Origin: Streptomyces sp. SID13726
Lineage (GTDB): Bacteria; Actinomycetota; Actinomycetes; Streptomycetales; Streptomycetaceae
Direction of reading: 5' to 3'
NCBI RefSeq assembly: GCF_010548375.1
Contig: NZ_JAAGLY010000003.1
Coordinates: forward strand, 248,001-312,000
DNA length: 64,000 nucleotides
Part shown: piece by piece, positions 53,172 through 62,952 of the stretch
Layout: every line of letters begins with the position of its first letter
Numbering within the stretch: the first letter of the stretch is position 1
The notes under the pieces: model-generated
What the model was told of the DNA's origin: nothing
The model's input: the letters and a program-made list of their open reading frames with translations, nothing else
Database searches by the model: none
Translations under genes and position numbers: made by a program

Positions 53172-54344
53172 ATGCCGTACGACCGTCTCCTGCCCGTCAC
53201 CGTCCTCTCCGGCTTCCTCGGGGCGGGCAAGACGACGCTCCTCAACCACGTCCTCGCCAATCGCGAGGGACTCAGGGTCGCCGTCATCGTCAACGACATG
53301 AGCGAGGTCAACATCGACGCGGCGCTGGTGCGCGGCGGCGAGGCCGCGCTGTCGCGGACCGAGGAACGCCTGGTCGAGATGACCAACGGCTGCATCTGCT
53401 GCACCCTCCGCGACGACCTCCTCGAAGAGGTGGACCGGCTGGCCCGCGAGAACCGCTTCGACCACCTGCTCATCGAGAGCTCGGGGATCTCCGAACCCCT
53501 ACCGGTGGCGGCCACGTTCTCCTTCGCCCGCGACGACGGCGCCTCCCTCGGGGACGTGGCCCGCCTCGACACCATGGTCACCGTCGTGGACGCGGCCAAC
53601 TTCCTTCCCGAGCTGGCGAACGGCGACGAACTCGCCGAGCGCGGCCTCGCCCCCTTCGAGGACGACGAACGCACGGTCAGCGATCTCCTCGTCGACCAGG
53701 TCGAGTTCGCGGACGTCATCGTCCTCAACAAGCTCGACCTGGTGACCCCGGAGGCGGCGACCCGGCTGCGGGCGACTCTGGTACGGCTGAATCCGGCCGC
53801 CAGGATCGTCGAGGCCGAGCACTCCCGGGTGGACCTCCAACAGGTCCTGGGCACCGGCCTGTTCGACCTGGACCGCGCCCAGCAGGCACCCGGCTGGGTC
53901 CAGGAGCTGAACGGCGAGCACGTGCCCGAGACCGAGGAGTACGGCGTCTCGTCCACCGTCTTCCGCTCCGGACTCCCCTTCCATCCGGGCCGGTTGTGGG
54001 ACTTCGTCACCGAGGGTCTGGACAGCGGGGCGTACGGGCGGATCCTGCGTTCGAAGGGCTTCTTCACCCTGGCCAGCCGTCCGCACGTGACGGGGCTGTG
54101 GTCACAGGCCGGTTCGGTGGCCCGCTTCGAGCCGTCGGCCGCCCGGGACACCGAGGCGCCGTACGCGCAGGAACTGGTCTTCATCGGGACGCGGTTGGAG
54201 CCGGACCGGCTCCGTGAGGCGCTCGCCGCCTGTCTCCTCGCCGCGGGTGAGGACGGTTCGGTGGCCGACCCCTTCCCCGCCTGGGAGACCTTCAGGGTCG
54301 ACGACACCTGCGATCACGAGCCGGTTCACGCCGCCGTGTCGTAG
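53172..54344 (+). CDS. CobW/COG0523 GTPase, probable zinc metallochaperone
   Basis: 390 residues from ATG 53172. G3E P-loop ([20 protein letters not shown]), metal motif CxCC in [34 protein letters not shown]-specificity NKLD ([10 protein letters not shown]), and a CobW C-terminal domain ([30 protein letters not shown]). Under zinc limitation such GTPases deliver zinc to client enzymes. Its 3' end overlaps the convergent nucleotidyltransferase gene by 19 bp. Confidence 0.9.
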   Translation: MPYDRLLPVTVLSGFLGAGKTTLLNHVLANREGLRVAVIVNDMSEVNIDAALVRGGEAALSRTEERLVEMTNGCICCTLRDDLLEEVDRLARENRFDHLLIESSGISEPLPVAATFSFARDDGASLGDVARLDTMVTVVDAANFLPELANGDELAERGLAPFEDDERTVSDLLVDQVEFADVIVLNKLDLVTPEAATRLRATLVRLNPAARIVEAEHSRVDLQQVLGTGLFDLDRAQQAPGWVQELNGEHVPETEEYGVSSTVFRSGLPFHPGRLWDFVTEGLDSGAYGRILRSKGFFTLASRPHVTGLWSQAGSVARFEPSAARDTEAPYAQELVFIGTRLEPDRLREALAACLLAAGEDGSVADPFPAWETFRVDDTCDHEPVHAAVS

Positions 54345-55006
54345 AACTCTGCGCGGACCCGACGCAGCCATGCCTCGGCCGCCCCTTCGTCGGGCAGGTC
54401 CGGCAGTGCGCTGCGGGCCTCGGCGAAGGCGGACTCGTAGTGCGCGAGGAGCGGCCGGGCCGAGGCGGGGTCGGCGGCGACGGAGTCCCCGAAGCGGTGG
54501 TACTCCTCGGGGTCCTCGACCCGGATCGTGAGCCGTCCGGTGGTGTACAGCTCCAGGCCCTGCCGGCAGAGCCGCTTGAGGTGCCGGGCGTGCTTGGCGG
54601 TGCGGTGGTCGCCGTCGCGGCTCTCCAGTTTCCTGAACTGCTGGGTGGCGTAACCGAGATAGGCGTCCCGCACCCGCCGCGCGCTGAGGAACGACCCGCG
54701 GATGCCGATGAGTTCGTCGCCCAGCGGGGTGCGCACCTCGTACAGCTCGTCGGGCAGCCACACCAGCTCCATGACGGTGGGGTTGCCGCCGAGGGCGAGC
54801 CGGCACCACTTCGCCGCCTCGTGCAGGGTGCGGTCGGGCGCGGTCGTGACGTGGGACTCCTTCGGCGTGTGCAGGCCGAGGAGGGTCTCGGTGGGCGCGG
54901 CGAACATGCCGAGCCGGTCCACGTCGGAGCCCGCGCGGGCGAGTCCGTACGCGGTCGAGCCGACGACGCCGGAGAGCAGGATGTTCTGAACGGTCACCCG
55001 GCCCAT
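54326..55006 (-). CDS. Predicted nucleotidyltransferase (COG3541/YcgL-like)
   Basis: 226 residues from ATG 55006. The pol-beta-type core is at the N-terminus: [20 protein letters not shown] with GS-x10-DxD-like DVDRLGMF. Then [40 protein letters not shown] and [19 protein letters not shown] in the helical half. Relatives occur in phage and RNA-repair-like contexts. The reaction is unknown. A Pnkp-like HAD phosphatase lies 2 kb away but in a different transcription unit. Confidence 0.75.
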   Translation of the reverse strand: MGRVTVQNILLSGVVGSTAYGLARAGSDVDRLGMFAAPTETLLGLHTPKESHVTTAPDRTLHEAAKWCRLALGGNPTVMELVWLPDELYEVRTPLGDELIGIRGSFLSARRVRDAYLGYATQQFRKLESRDGDHRTAKHARHLKRLCRQGLELYTTGRLTIRVEDPEEYHRFGDSVAADPASARPLLAHYESAFAEARSALPDLPDEGAAEAWLRRVRAEFYDTAA

Positions 55007-55093
55007 TGTGCTGACCTGCGTGGATGTGGGTCACCTTGTTTTCCTGCGGCGCCCCCAAGGGAATGTCTCGCCCTCTCACGCGTTGAACCCGGT

Positions 55094-56092
55094 GTGAGCT
55101 CCCTGATCGCCACCACCCGCTTCTCCGTCCTGGACCGCTCCCGCACCCGCGAGGGCGGTACGAACGCGGAGGCGCTGCGGGACACCGTCCGGCTGGCCCA
55201 GGAGCTGGAGGGACTCGGCTATCACCGGATCTGGGTGTCGGAGCACCACGGCGTGCCCGGCGTCGCCGGTTCCGCGCCGACCGTGCTGGCGGCGGCCGTG
55301 GCCTCGGCGACGGAGTCGATCCGGGTCGGCACCGGCGGTGTGATGCTGCCCAACCACCAACCCCTGGTCGTGGCCGAGCAGTTCGGGGTGCTGGAATCCC
55401 TCTTCCCGGGCCGGATCGACATGGGCCTGGGGCGCTCGGTCGGCTTCACCGACGGCGTGCGCAGGGCGTTGGGGCGCGACAAGGACGACGCCGGCGACTT
55501 CGCCGTACAACTGGAGGAGTTGCTGGGCTGGTTCCGCGGGACGTCCCCGACGGGGGTGCACGCGCGTCCGGCCGAGGGCCTGGCCGTGCCGCCCTTCGTG
55601 CTGGCCATGGGCGAGGGCGCCGCGATCGCGGCCCGCGCGGGCCTGCCGATGGTCATCGGCGATCTGAGGAACCGGGAGAAGATGCGGCGCGGGATCGACC
55701 ACTACCGCGACCGCTTCCGCCCCTCCCCCTGGGCCGCGGAGCCGTACGTCGTGATCTCGGGCACGATCGCCGTCGCCGCCACCCCCGAGGAGGCCCGTCG
55801 GCTGCTGATCCCGGAGGCCTGGTCGATGGCCCACTCGCGGACCCGCGGCACCTTCCCGCCGCTCCCGCCCGCCGAGCGCGTCGAGGGGCTCGCGATGACG
55901 GACAAGGAGCGCGGCTTCTACGAGTCCGGGCTCGCCGGTCACATCGCGGGCACCGAGGAGCAGGTCGCCGACGAGCTGGAGACGGTGCTGAAGGAGACGG
56001 GGGCGCAGGAGGTCCTGGTCACCACGAGCACGTACGACCGCGAGGCGCTGTCGGACTCGTACCGGCGGCTCGCCGGGATCGTCAGCTCCTGA
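55094..56092 (+). CDS. LLM-class flavin-dependent oxidoreductase (luciferase-like)
   Basis: 332 residues; GTG 55094 (VSSLIATTRFSVLDRSRT) is taken as start. TIM-barrel landmarks are YHRIWVSEHHGVPGVAGSAP, IRVGTGGVMLPNHQPLVVAE, FPGRIDMGLGRSVGFTDGVR and LAMGEGAAIAARAGLPMVIG. The MsnO8-like subgroup is typical of actinomycetes. FMN or F420 would be the cofactor; the substrate is unknown. It converges with the TetR gene, overlapping by 11 bp. Confidence 0.88.
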   Translation: MSSLIATTRFSVLDRSRTREGGTNAEALRDTVRLAQELEGLGYHRIWVSEHHGVPGVAGSAPTVLAAAVASATESIRVGTGGVMLPNHQPLVVAEQFGVLESLFPGRIDMGLGRSVGFTDGVRRALGRDKDDAGDFAVQLEELLGWFRGTSPTGVHARPAEGLAVPPFVLAMGEGAAIAARAGLPMVIGDLRNREKMRRGIDHYRDRFRPSPWAAEPYVVISGTIAVAATPEEARRLLIPEAWSMAHSRTRGTFPPLPPAERVEGLAMTDKERGFYESGLAGHIAGTEEQVADELETVLKETGAQEVLVTTSTYDREALSDSYRRLAGIVSS

Positions 56093-56639
56093 GTCCGTCC
56101 ACGATCAATTCCAGGATCCGCGCCGCCCGCTCCTCACCGCCGCGGGCCGGGTCGATCCGCCACAACACGCTGAGCTGGAGCAGGACGTCCTCCGGGTCGA
56201 TGCCGGGCTTCAGGGAGCCGTCGGCGGCCCCGGCCTCCAGGAGGAGCCCGATCGCGTCGACGAAGGGCGCGTAGAACTCGTCGTCGGCTGCCCCGCCGGT
56301 CGCCGCGTGGATGACCTCGGCGACGCCGAACTTGAGGCGGCCGTAGTGGGCGACCTCGTCGAACCAGAGCCGGAGCGCGTCGAGCGGGGGGTGCGCGGTG
56401 AGCAGGGCGGGGGCGCGGTCGATCAGGTGCTGGATGTCGTGGCGGTACAGCTCCATCACGAGCGCCTCCCGGGTCGGGAAGTGCCGGTAGAGCGTGCCGA
56501 TGCCGACGCCTGCCTGCTTGGCGATGGCCGTGAGCGACGCGGAGGTGGAGGCGGCGAGGGCTTCGCGGGCGACGGTCAGTATGCGTTCCCGGTTGTCGAG
56601 CGCGTCTTTGCGGGTCGGCTTCGAGGGCGGCGGGGTCAC
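56082..56639 (-). CDS. TetR-family repressor
   Basis: 185 residues from GTG 56639. The HTH is ASLTAIAKQAGVGIGTLYRH followed by FPTREALVMELYRH, and the C-terminal ligand domain contains DALRLWFDEVAHYGRLKFGV. It is divergent from the SDR gene, with two copies of a palindrome in the shared promoter, the usual arrangement for a local TetR repressor. Confidence 0.9.
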   Translation of the reverse strand: MTPPPSKPTRKDALDNRERILTVAREALAASTSASLTAIAKQAGVGIGTLYRHFPTREALVMELYRHDIQHLIDRAPALLTAHPPLDALRLWFDEVAHYGRLKFGVAEVIHAATGGAADDEFYAPFVDAIGLLLEAGAADGSLKPGIDPEDVLLQLSVLWRIDPARGGEERAARILELIVDGLRS

Positions 56640-56675
56640 GGGTTCGGTCGTCCAATCAGTGCTGCGGTTGCCATA

Positions 56676-56721
56676 CGGAGGGGCCTCCGGTACGTTCGGA
56701 AGCGTAACGGAGGGGCCTCCG
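56676..56721. promoter_or_regulatory. Tandem TetR-type operators
   Basis: CGGAGGGGCCTCCG occurs at 56676-56689 and 56708-56721, each an inverted repeat CGGAGG/CCTCCG around GG. Centres are 32 bp apart, about three helical turns, within the 113-bp region between the TetR and SDR starts. Confidence 0.75.
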
Positions 56722-56752
56722 TTTCATTCTGGCACACCAGTGGAGGACCGTC

Positions 56753-57766
56753 ATGCCCGAACTCGTTCTGGTCACCGGGGGCACCGGGTACATCGGCGGC
56801 TGGTGCGTCGCCGAGCTGCTGCGACGCGGCTACGACGTGCGCACGACCGTACGGTCCCCGGAGCGCGAGCGGTCCGTCGTCGAGGCCGTGTCGGGCGAGG
56901 TGGACCCCGCGGGGCGGCTGGGCTTCGCGGTCGCCGACCTCACGTCCGACGCCGGTTGGGAGGCCGCGCTCAAGGGCGTCGACCTCGTCCTGCACGTGGC
57001 CTCCCCGCTCGGCGTCACCGCCCCGGGCGACCTGGTCACCCCCGCCCGCGACGGCACCCTGCGCGTCCTGCGCGCGGCGACCGCGGCAGGCGTACGGCGG
57101 GTCGTGATGACGTCGGCCGCCAATGCCGCGAGCCCCTCCTCGTACGCCACCGAGGGCGTCACCGACGAGACGCTGTGGACCGACCCGGACGATCCGACCC
57201 TCATCCCCTACCGCCGCTCCAAGACCCTCGCCGAGCGCGCGGCCTGGGACTTCATGGCCGGTCACGACGGTCCGACCGAGCTGACCACCGTGTTGCCGGG
57301 CGCGGTGTTCGGGCCGGTCCTGACCGCGGACACGCTCGGTTCCGTCCGCATCGTCGCCCGCATGCTCTCGGGCGAGATGCGCGGTGTCCCGCGGATCGGC
57401 CTGGAGGTCGTGGACGTACGGGACCTGGTCGACGTGCACCTGCGGGCGATGACGTCACCGGCCGCCGCGGGCCAGCGCTTCCTCGCCACCGGCGAGTTCC
57501 TGTGGATGCGGGAGATGGCCGAGGCCCTGCGCGACGGGCTCGGCGCGCACGGCCGCCGGGTGTCCACCCGCCAGATCCCCGACCTGGCCGTCCGGCTCGT
57601 GGCCCGCTTCCGGGACCCCTCCCTGCGCGAGATCACGCCCGCGCTCGGCCGCCGCAACCGGCACAGCACCGACAAGGCCCGTGAGCTCCTCGGCTGGGAG
57701 CCGCGCCCCGCCCGGGAGGCCGTGCTCGACTGCGCAGAGAGCCTGATCGCCCACGGTGCGGTGTAG
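56753..57766 (+). CDS. NAD(P)-dependent SDR, dihydroflavonol-reductase-like
   Basis: 337 residues from ATG 56753. Extended SDR with the nucleotide motif LVTGGTGYIGGWCVAELLRR, the substrate strand VVMTSAANAAS, the catalytic Y-x-x-x-K as PYRRSKTLAERAAWDF, and PGAVFGPVL. Related proteins reduce aldehydes or ketones. Controlled presumably by the divergent TetR repressor, so the inducer may be a reactive carbonyl or an antibiotic. Confidence 0.88.
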   Translation: MPELVLVTGGTGYIGGWCVAELLRRGYDVRTTVRSPERERSVVEAVSGEVDPAGRLGFAVADLTSDAGWEAALKGVDLVLHVASPLGVTAPGDLVTPARDGTLRVLRAATAAGVRRVVMTSAANAASPSSYATEGVTDETLWTDPDDPTLIPYRRSKTLAERAAWDFMAGHDGPTELTTVLPGAVFGPVLTADTLGSVRIVARMLSGEMRGVPRIGLEVVDVRDLVDVHLRAMTSPAAAGQRFLATGEFLWMREMAEALRDGLGAHGRRVSTRQIPDLAVRLVARFRDPSLREITPALGRRNRHSTDKARELLGWEPRPAREAVLDCAESLIAHGAV

Positions 57767-57831
57767 AGCGCGCCCGTGCTCCTGTTCGCATAGGCTCGTG
57801 AGGTTTGTGCCGCCCCTGTACGGAGTTCCCC

Positions 57832-60165
57832 ATGTCCGACCCCCACGACCCGTACGTCCGCGTCCGCGGCGCCCGTGAGCACAACCTGAAGGGGGTGGAC
57901 GTCGACATCCCGAGGGACGTGCTCGCCGTCTTCACGGGGGTGTCCGGGTCGGGGAAGTCGTCGCTGGCGTTCGGGACGATCTACGCGGAGGCGCAGCGCC
58001 GCTACTTCGAGTCGGTGGCTCCGTACGCGCGCCGCCTGATCCACCAGGTCGGCGCCCCGAAGGTCGGGGAGATCACCGGCCTGCCGCCCGCGGTCTCGCT
58101 CCAGCAGCGCCGCTCGGCCCCGACGTCCCGCTCGTCCGTCGGCACGGTCACCAACCTCTCCAACTCCCTGCGCATGCTGTTCTCCCGGGCCGGGACCTAC
58201 CCGCCGGGCGCCGCGCGGCTCGACTCCGACGCCTTCTCCCCCAACACGGCCGTCGGAGCCTGCCCGGAGTGCCACGGCCTGGGCCGTGTCCACCGTACGA
58301 CCGAACAGTCGCTGGTGCCCGACCCGTCGCTGTCGATCCGGGAGGGCGCCATCGCCGCGTGGCCCGGTGCCTGGCAGGGCAAGAACCTGCGGGACATCCT
58401 CGACACGCTCGGCCACGACGTGGACCGGCCCTGGCGTGAACTGCCCGCCCAGGAGCGGGAGTGGATCCTGTTCACCGACGAGCAGCCGGTGGTGACCGTG
58501 CACCCGGTGCGGGACGCGGACCGTATCCAACGCCCTTACCAGGGCACGTACATGAGCGCCCGGCGCTATGTCATGAAGACGTTCGCGGACTCCAAGAGCC
58601 AGACCCTCAGGGCGAAGGCCGAGCGGTTCCTGGTCTCCGCGCCCTGTCCGGCCTGCGGCGGCCACCGGCTGCGCCCGGAGTCGCTGGCGGTCACCTTCGG
58701 CGGCCGTACGATCGCCGAACTGGCCGCCGTACCGCTGGTGGAGCTGGCCTCGATGCTCGACGCCCGGTCCGAGACCGCGCGCGTCCTCACCGCCGATCTC
58801 AGGTCCCGGATCGAGCCGGTCGTCGAACTCGGCCTCGGCTACCTCAGCCTGGACCGCGCCACTCCCACCCTGTCGTCCGGGGAACTCCAACGGCTGCGGC
58901 TGGCCACCCAGTTGCGGTCCGGCCTCTTCGGTGTGGTGTACGTCCTCGACGAGCCCTCCGCGGGGTTGCACCCGGCGGACACCGAGGCGCTGCTGACCGT
59001 GCTGGAGCGGCTGAAGGCGGCCGGCAACTCGGTGTTCGTGGTGGAGCACCAGCTGGACGTCATGCGGGGCGCCGACTGGCTGGTGGACGTGGGTCCGCTG
59101 GCGGGTGAGCACGGCGGGCGGGTGCTGCACAGCGGCCCGGTGGCGGACCTCGCGGGGGTCGAGGAGTCGGCCACGGCCCGCTTCCTCTTCGACCGCTCCC
59201 CCGCTCCGGTGCGCCAAGTCCGTTCACCCCGGGGCCAGTTGAAGGTCGGTCCGGTCACCCGGCACAACCTGCGCGGGGTGACGGCCGAGTTCCCGCTCGG
59301 GGTGTTCACCGCGGTGACCGGGGTGTCGGGTTCCGGCAAGTCCACGCTGGTCGGCGAGATCACGGAGGAGTCGGCCGGGGTCGGCCGTCTGATCTCGGTG
59401 GACCAGAAGCCGATCGGCCGGACCCCGCGCTCCAACCTGGCCACCTACACGGGCCTGTTCGACGTCGTCCGCAAGGTCTTCGCCGCCACCGAGGGGGCCC
59501 GCGAACGCGGTTACGGAGTGGGCCGGTTCTCCTTCAACGTGGCGGGAGGCCGCTGCGAGACCTGCCAGGGCGAGGGCTTCGTCAGCGTCGAGCTGCTCTT
59601 CCTGCCGAGCACCTACGCGCCCTGCCCGGACTGCGGCGGGGCCCGCTACAACCCGGCGACGCTCGAAGTGACGTACCGGGGACGGAACATCGCCCAGGTG
59701 CTCGACCTCACGGTGGAGGCGGCGGCGGACTTCTTCGCGGACACCCCGTCCGTGTCCCGCAGCCTCACCACCCTCCTCGACGTCGGCCTGGGCTACCTCC
59801 GCCTCGGGCAGCCCGCCACGGAACTGTCCGGCGGCGAGGCCCAACGCATCAAGCTCGCCAGTGAGTTGCAACGCGTCCACCGCGCCCACACCCTCTACCT
59901 CCTCGACGAACCCACCACCGGCCTCCACCCCGCCGACGTCGAGGTCCTCATGCGCCGGCTCCACGACCTGGTCGACGCAGGCCACACGGTGATCGTCGTC
60001 GAGCACGACATGGCGGTGGTGGCGGGGGCGGACTGGGTGATCGACCTGGGGCCGGGCGGCGGGGACGCGGGCGGACGGATCGTGGCGGCGGGCCCGCCGG
60101 GCGCGGTGGCCGGGGCGGAGAGGAGCGTGACGGCGCCCTATCTGGCCACGGTCACCGGTCGGTAG
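57832..60165 (+). CDS. UvrA2-type excinuclease ABC subunit A paralogue
   Basis: 777 residues from ATG 57832, about 170 shorter than housekeeping UvrA. Two ABC cassettes are complete: FTGVSGSGKSSLAFGTIYAE and VTGVSGSGKSTLVGEI (Walker A), LSSGELQRLRLATQL and ELSGGEAQRIKLASEL (signature), and YVLDEPSAGLHPAD and YLLDEPTTGLHPAD (Walker B). Zinc fingers include CPECHGLGRVH and CETCQGEGFVSVE with CPDCGGARYNP. Class II UvrA proteins lack the UvrB-binding region and are linked to DNA-damage tolerance or self-resistance to DNA-binding drugs. Confidence 0.9.
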   Translation: MSDPHDPYVRVRGAREHNLKGVDVDIPRDVLAVFTGVSGSGKSSLAFGTIYAEAQRRYFESVAPYARRLIHQVGAPKVGEITGLPPAVSLQQRRSAPTSRSSVGTVTNLSNSLRMLFSRAGTYPPGAARLDSDAFSPNTAVGACPECHGLGRVHRTTEQSLVPDPSLSIREGAIAAWPGAWQGKNLRDILDTLGHDVDRPWRELPAQEREWILFTDEQPVVTVHPVRDADRIQRPYQGTYMSARRYVMKTFADSKSQTLRAKAERFLVSAPCPACGGHRLRPESLAVTFGGRTIAELAAVPLVELASMLDARSETARVLTADLRSRIEPVVELGLGYLSLDRATPTLSSGELQRLRLATQLRSGLFGVVYVLDEPSAGLHPADTEALLTVLERLKAAGNSVFVVEHQLDVMRGADWLVDVGPLAGEHGGRVLHSGPVADLAGVEESATARFLFDRSPAPVRQVRSPRGQLKVGPVTRHNLRGVTAEFPLGVFTAVTGVSGSGKSTLVGEITEESAGVGRLISVDQKPIGRTPRSNLATYTGLFDVVRKVFAATEGARERGYGVGRFSFNVAGGRCETCQGEGFVSVELLFLPSTYAPCPDCGGARYNPATLEVTYRGRNIAQVLDLTVEAAADFFADTPSVSRSLTTLLDVGLGYLRLGQPATELSGGEAQRIKLASELQRVHRAHTLYLLDEPTTGLHPADVEVLMRRLHDLVDAGHTVIVVEHDMAVVAGADWVIDLGPGGGDAGGRIVAAGPPGAVAGAERSVTAPYLATVTGR

Positions 60166-60288
60166 GTGATACGCCGGTTCCGTACGGTCAGACAGTGGCC
60201 GGGGGTGGGCGGGACGATCTCCACCTGGTTCGGCCCGGCCCGGTCGCCCTGGCGGGAGGTCACCGGCCTCCGCGCCCGCCGCCCGGCC

Positions 60289-61149
60289 TCACCGCCCGAT
60301 CGCGGCGGACCGGATGCGCCCGCGGCGGCCGACGGCGATCTTCACGGGGGCGAGCGCGCGTACGGAATGCGGTCCGTACGCCCCGCTCACCTCGGCGGCG
60401 CAGGCGAGTTCCTTGCGGTCGGTGTGGCGGCCCGGCTCTATCACCGGCAGGACCTCCACCTCGGCCACCAGCCCGCGCCCCGACACCACCCGCCACACCG
60501 ACGCCAGCAGCGAGTCGTCGCCGATGAAGGCGGGGGCGGTGGTGGCCGCGCCGTCGCTCTCCCGGTAGCGCAGCCGCACCGGCTGCACCGGGACGCCCGC
60601 GTCGAGGGCCGCCTGGAACACCGCCCGGCGGAAGTGGCCCTGGGCGCGTCCGCACCATGTGCTGCCCTCGGGGAAGACGGCGACCGCCGCGGCCTCGCGC
60701 AGGGCGTCGGCGATGCGGGCGACCGTGTCGGGGAGGGCGCGCAGGCGGTCGCGTTCGATGAAGAGGGCGCCGCTGCGGGCCGTGAGCCAGCCCGCGAGGG
60801 GCCACTGGCGGATCTCGGACTTGGCGAGCATCCGGGCGGGGCGTACGGCGGCGAGGAGGGGGATGTCGAGCCAGGAGATGTGGTTGGCGACCAGGAGCAC
60901 ACCGCCGGTGGGCGCGGTGGTGCCGGACAGGCGGACCCGGACCCCGGAGGCCCGTACCACCGTCCGGCACCACCACCTGACCACGCCGGCCGGGATCCAC
61001 CGGCCGACCGGCAGCAGCACGATCCCGGCGAGCAGTACCGCCGTGACCACGAGGAGCCGCAGCACGGCACGGGGTACGGCCGTGACGGACCCCTCGGGCT
61101 CCACGCACGCCCCGGGGGTGCAGGGCGCGCTGGGCAGCCAGACGCTCAT
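60289..61149 (-). CDS. PlsC-type lysophospholipid acyltransferase
   Basis: 286 residues from ATG 61149. Two N-terminal hydrophobic stretches (LRLLVVTAVLLAGIVLLPVG) lead to the acyltransferase motifs LLVANHISWLDIPLL (HX4D), GALFIERDR, AVAVFPEGSTWCGRAQGHF and VPVQPVRLRY. It overlaps the upstream GNAT gene by one base (TGATG), the pair resembling OlsB/OlsA of ornithine-lipid synthesis. That assignment is inferred. Confidence 0.85.
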   Translation of the reverse strand: MSVWLPSAPCTPGACVEPEGSVTAVPRAVLRLLVVTAVLLAGIVLLPVGRWIPAGVVRWWCRTVVRASGVRVRLSGTTAPTGGVLLVANHISWLDIPLLAAVRPARMLAKSEIRQWPLAGWLTARSGALFIERDRLRALPDTVARIADALREAAAVAVFPEGSTWCGRAQGHFRRAVFQAALDAGVPVQPVRLRYRESDGAATTAPAFIGDDSLLASVWRVVSGRGLVAEVEVLPVIEPGRHTDRKELACAAEVSGAYGPHSVRALAPVKIAVGRRGRIRSAAIGR

Positions 61150-61919
61150 CAGGCCGGGACGAGCGAGAGGAAGTGCCGCAGATAGCGGGCGTTGACCCGG
61201 CGCATCGACAGCAGCACGTACATGTCGGCGACCCCGAAGTCCGGGTCGTGGGCGGGCTGGCCGCAGACCCAGGCGCCGAGGCGGAGGTAGCCGCGCAGCA
61301 GCGGGGGCAGCTCGGTGTGGACGGCGGGCGTGCCCTCGGCGGGCTCCCAGGGCAGCAGGGGCCGTACCCGGAACTCCTCGGGAGCCAGGTACTTGGCGCG
61401 CACCCGGTCCCAGGTACCGGCCGCGAGCGCCCCGCCGTCGGCGAGCGGGATCGAGCAGCAGCCCGCCAGCCAGTCGTGGCCGCGGTCGACCATGTAGCGG
61501 GCGATCCCGGCCCAGATGAGGCCGATCACGGCGCCGTCGCGGTGGTCGGGGTGCACGCAGGAGCGGCCGACCTCGACGAGTCCGGGGCGGATCGCGTCGA
61601 GCGGGGCGAGGTCGAACTCGCCCTCCGAGTACAGGCGTCCGGCGACCGCGGCCCGCTCCGGGGGCAGCAGCCGGTAGGTGCCGACGACCTCGCCGGTCAG
61701 GGTGTCGCGGACGAGCAGGTGGTCGCAGTAGGCGTCGAAGCCGTCGACGTCGAGACCGGGCTCCGAGGTGGTGAGGAGGGCGCCCATCTCGCCGGCGAAC
61801 ACGTCGTGCCGCAGCCGCTGCGCGGCCCGTACGTCGTCCTCGTCACGGGCCAGGCTGACGGTGTAGCGGGTGGGGGCGACGCTCTGCGGGGGACGGTCCA
61901 GGGTGGAAACGCCGGTCAT
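61149..61919 (-). CDS. OlsB-like GNAT N-acyltransferase
   Basis: 256 residues from ATG 61919. The GNAT-type acyl-ACP domain shows RAAQRLRHDVFAGEMGA, GTYRLLPPERAAVAGRLYSE, EVGRSCVHPDHRDGAVIGLI and IPLADGGALAAGTWDRVRAK. OlsB proteins acylate ornithine; the PlsC gene follows immediately, as expected for a two-step aminolipid pathway. Closely similar actinomycete proteins remain uncharacterised. Confidence 0.8.
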   Translation of the reverse strand: MTGVSTLDRPPQSVAPTRYTVSLARDEDDVRAAQRLRHDVFAGEMGALLTTSEPGLDVDGFDAYCDHLLVRDTLTGEVVGTYRLLPPERAAVAGRLYSEGEFDLAPLDAIRPGLVEVGRSCVHPDHRDGAVIGLIWAGIARYMVDRGHDWLAGCCSIPLADGGALAAGTWDRVRAKYLAPEEFRVRPLLPWEPAEGTPAVHTELPPLLRGYLRLGAWVCGQPAHDPDFGVADMYVLLSMRRVNARYLRHFLSLVPA

Positions 61920-62113
61920 GGCACTCTCCAGGTCACAGGCGGAGGCGGCGAGCGGTGCCGCTGTCCCTGTTCTTCCGACGCCGGTTGGCGTGTACGTGAC
62001 GGGTTCAGAGCGCGCGGATGTGCGGCGGTTGAACGCCTCGCACAAGGTGTCCGGGGCCTCCGCGTCCGTCGACCGGACGGTGTCACGCCGGTGTCCGGAG
62101 GACGGCCAGGCGT

Positions 62114-62150
62114 GGTGGGGCCGGACCTGAGCACCACGTCCGGCCCCACC
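62114..62150 (-). terminator. Terminator downstream of sdhB
   Basis: A perfect 13-bp stem, GGTGGGGCCGGAC (62114-62126) with GTCCGGCCCCACC (62138-62150), loop of 11, lies 53 bp beyond the sdhB stop in the direction of transcription. Confidence 0.75.
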
Positions 62151-62202
62151 CGTCCGCGCTGATCGGCGAACGTCTGTGGGCGCGCCCCGAAGCGGCGCCG
62201 TG

Positions 62203-62948
62203 CTACCGCTTGCCCGCTTTTCGCGTGGCTCGCAGCCACTCCTTGTTCATGCTGGTGATGGACACCAGCGGGATCCCCTTGGGGCACGCGGTCGCGCACT
62301 CGCCAGCCAGTGTGCAGCCGCCGAAGCCTTCCGCGTCCATCTGCTCCACCATGTCAAGCACCCGCGTCTCCCGTTCGGGTGCGCCCTGGGGCAGGACGTT
62401 GAGGTGGTTCACCTTCGCGGAGGTGAACAGCATCGCCGCCCCGTTGGGACAGGCCGCCACGCAGGCCCCGCAGCCGATGCACTCGGCGTGCTCGAAGGCG
62501 AAGTCGGCGTCCGGTTTCGGGACCGGTGTGGCGTGGGCCTCGGGTGCGGCTCCGGTGGGGGCCGTGATGTAGCCGCCGGCCTGGATGATGCGGTCGAAGG
62601 CCGACCGGTCCACGACCAGGTCCTTGATCACCGGGAAGGCCGATGCCCGCCACGGTTCGATGTCGATCGTGTCGCCGTCCGAGAAGGACCGCATGTGCAG
62701 CTGGCAGGTGGTGGTGCGCTCGGGGCCGTGGGCGTCGCCGTTGATGACCAGGGAGCACGCGCCGCAGATCCCCTCGCGGCAGTCGTGGTCGAAGGCCACC
62801 GGGTCCTCACCACGCAGGATGAGCTCCTCGTTGAGGGTGTCCAGCATCTCCAGGAAGGACATGTCGGACGAGATGCCGTCCACCTCGTACGTGGACATCG
62901 CTCCGTCGGCGTCGGCGTTCTTCTGCCGCCAGACGCGCAGGGTGAGCT

Positions 62949-62952
<4 letters not shown>
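62203..62952 (-). CDS. sdhB: Succinate dehydrogenase/fumarate reductase iron-sulfur subunit
   Basis: 249 residues from ATG 62952 (ATGA overlap with the flavoprotein gene). Ligands for [2Fe-2S] are in [18 protein letters not shown] and TTTCQLHM. Those for the [4Fe-4S] and [3Fe-4S] clusters are in [38 protein letters not shown]. It passes electrons from the flavoprotein to the quinone site in the membrane subunit. The form with [11 protein letters not shown] at the start is the menaquinone-type (B. subtilis-like) complex. Confidence 0.93.
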
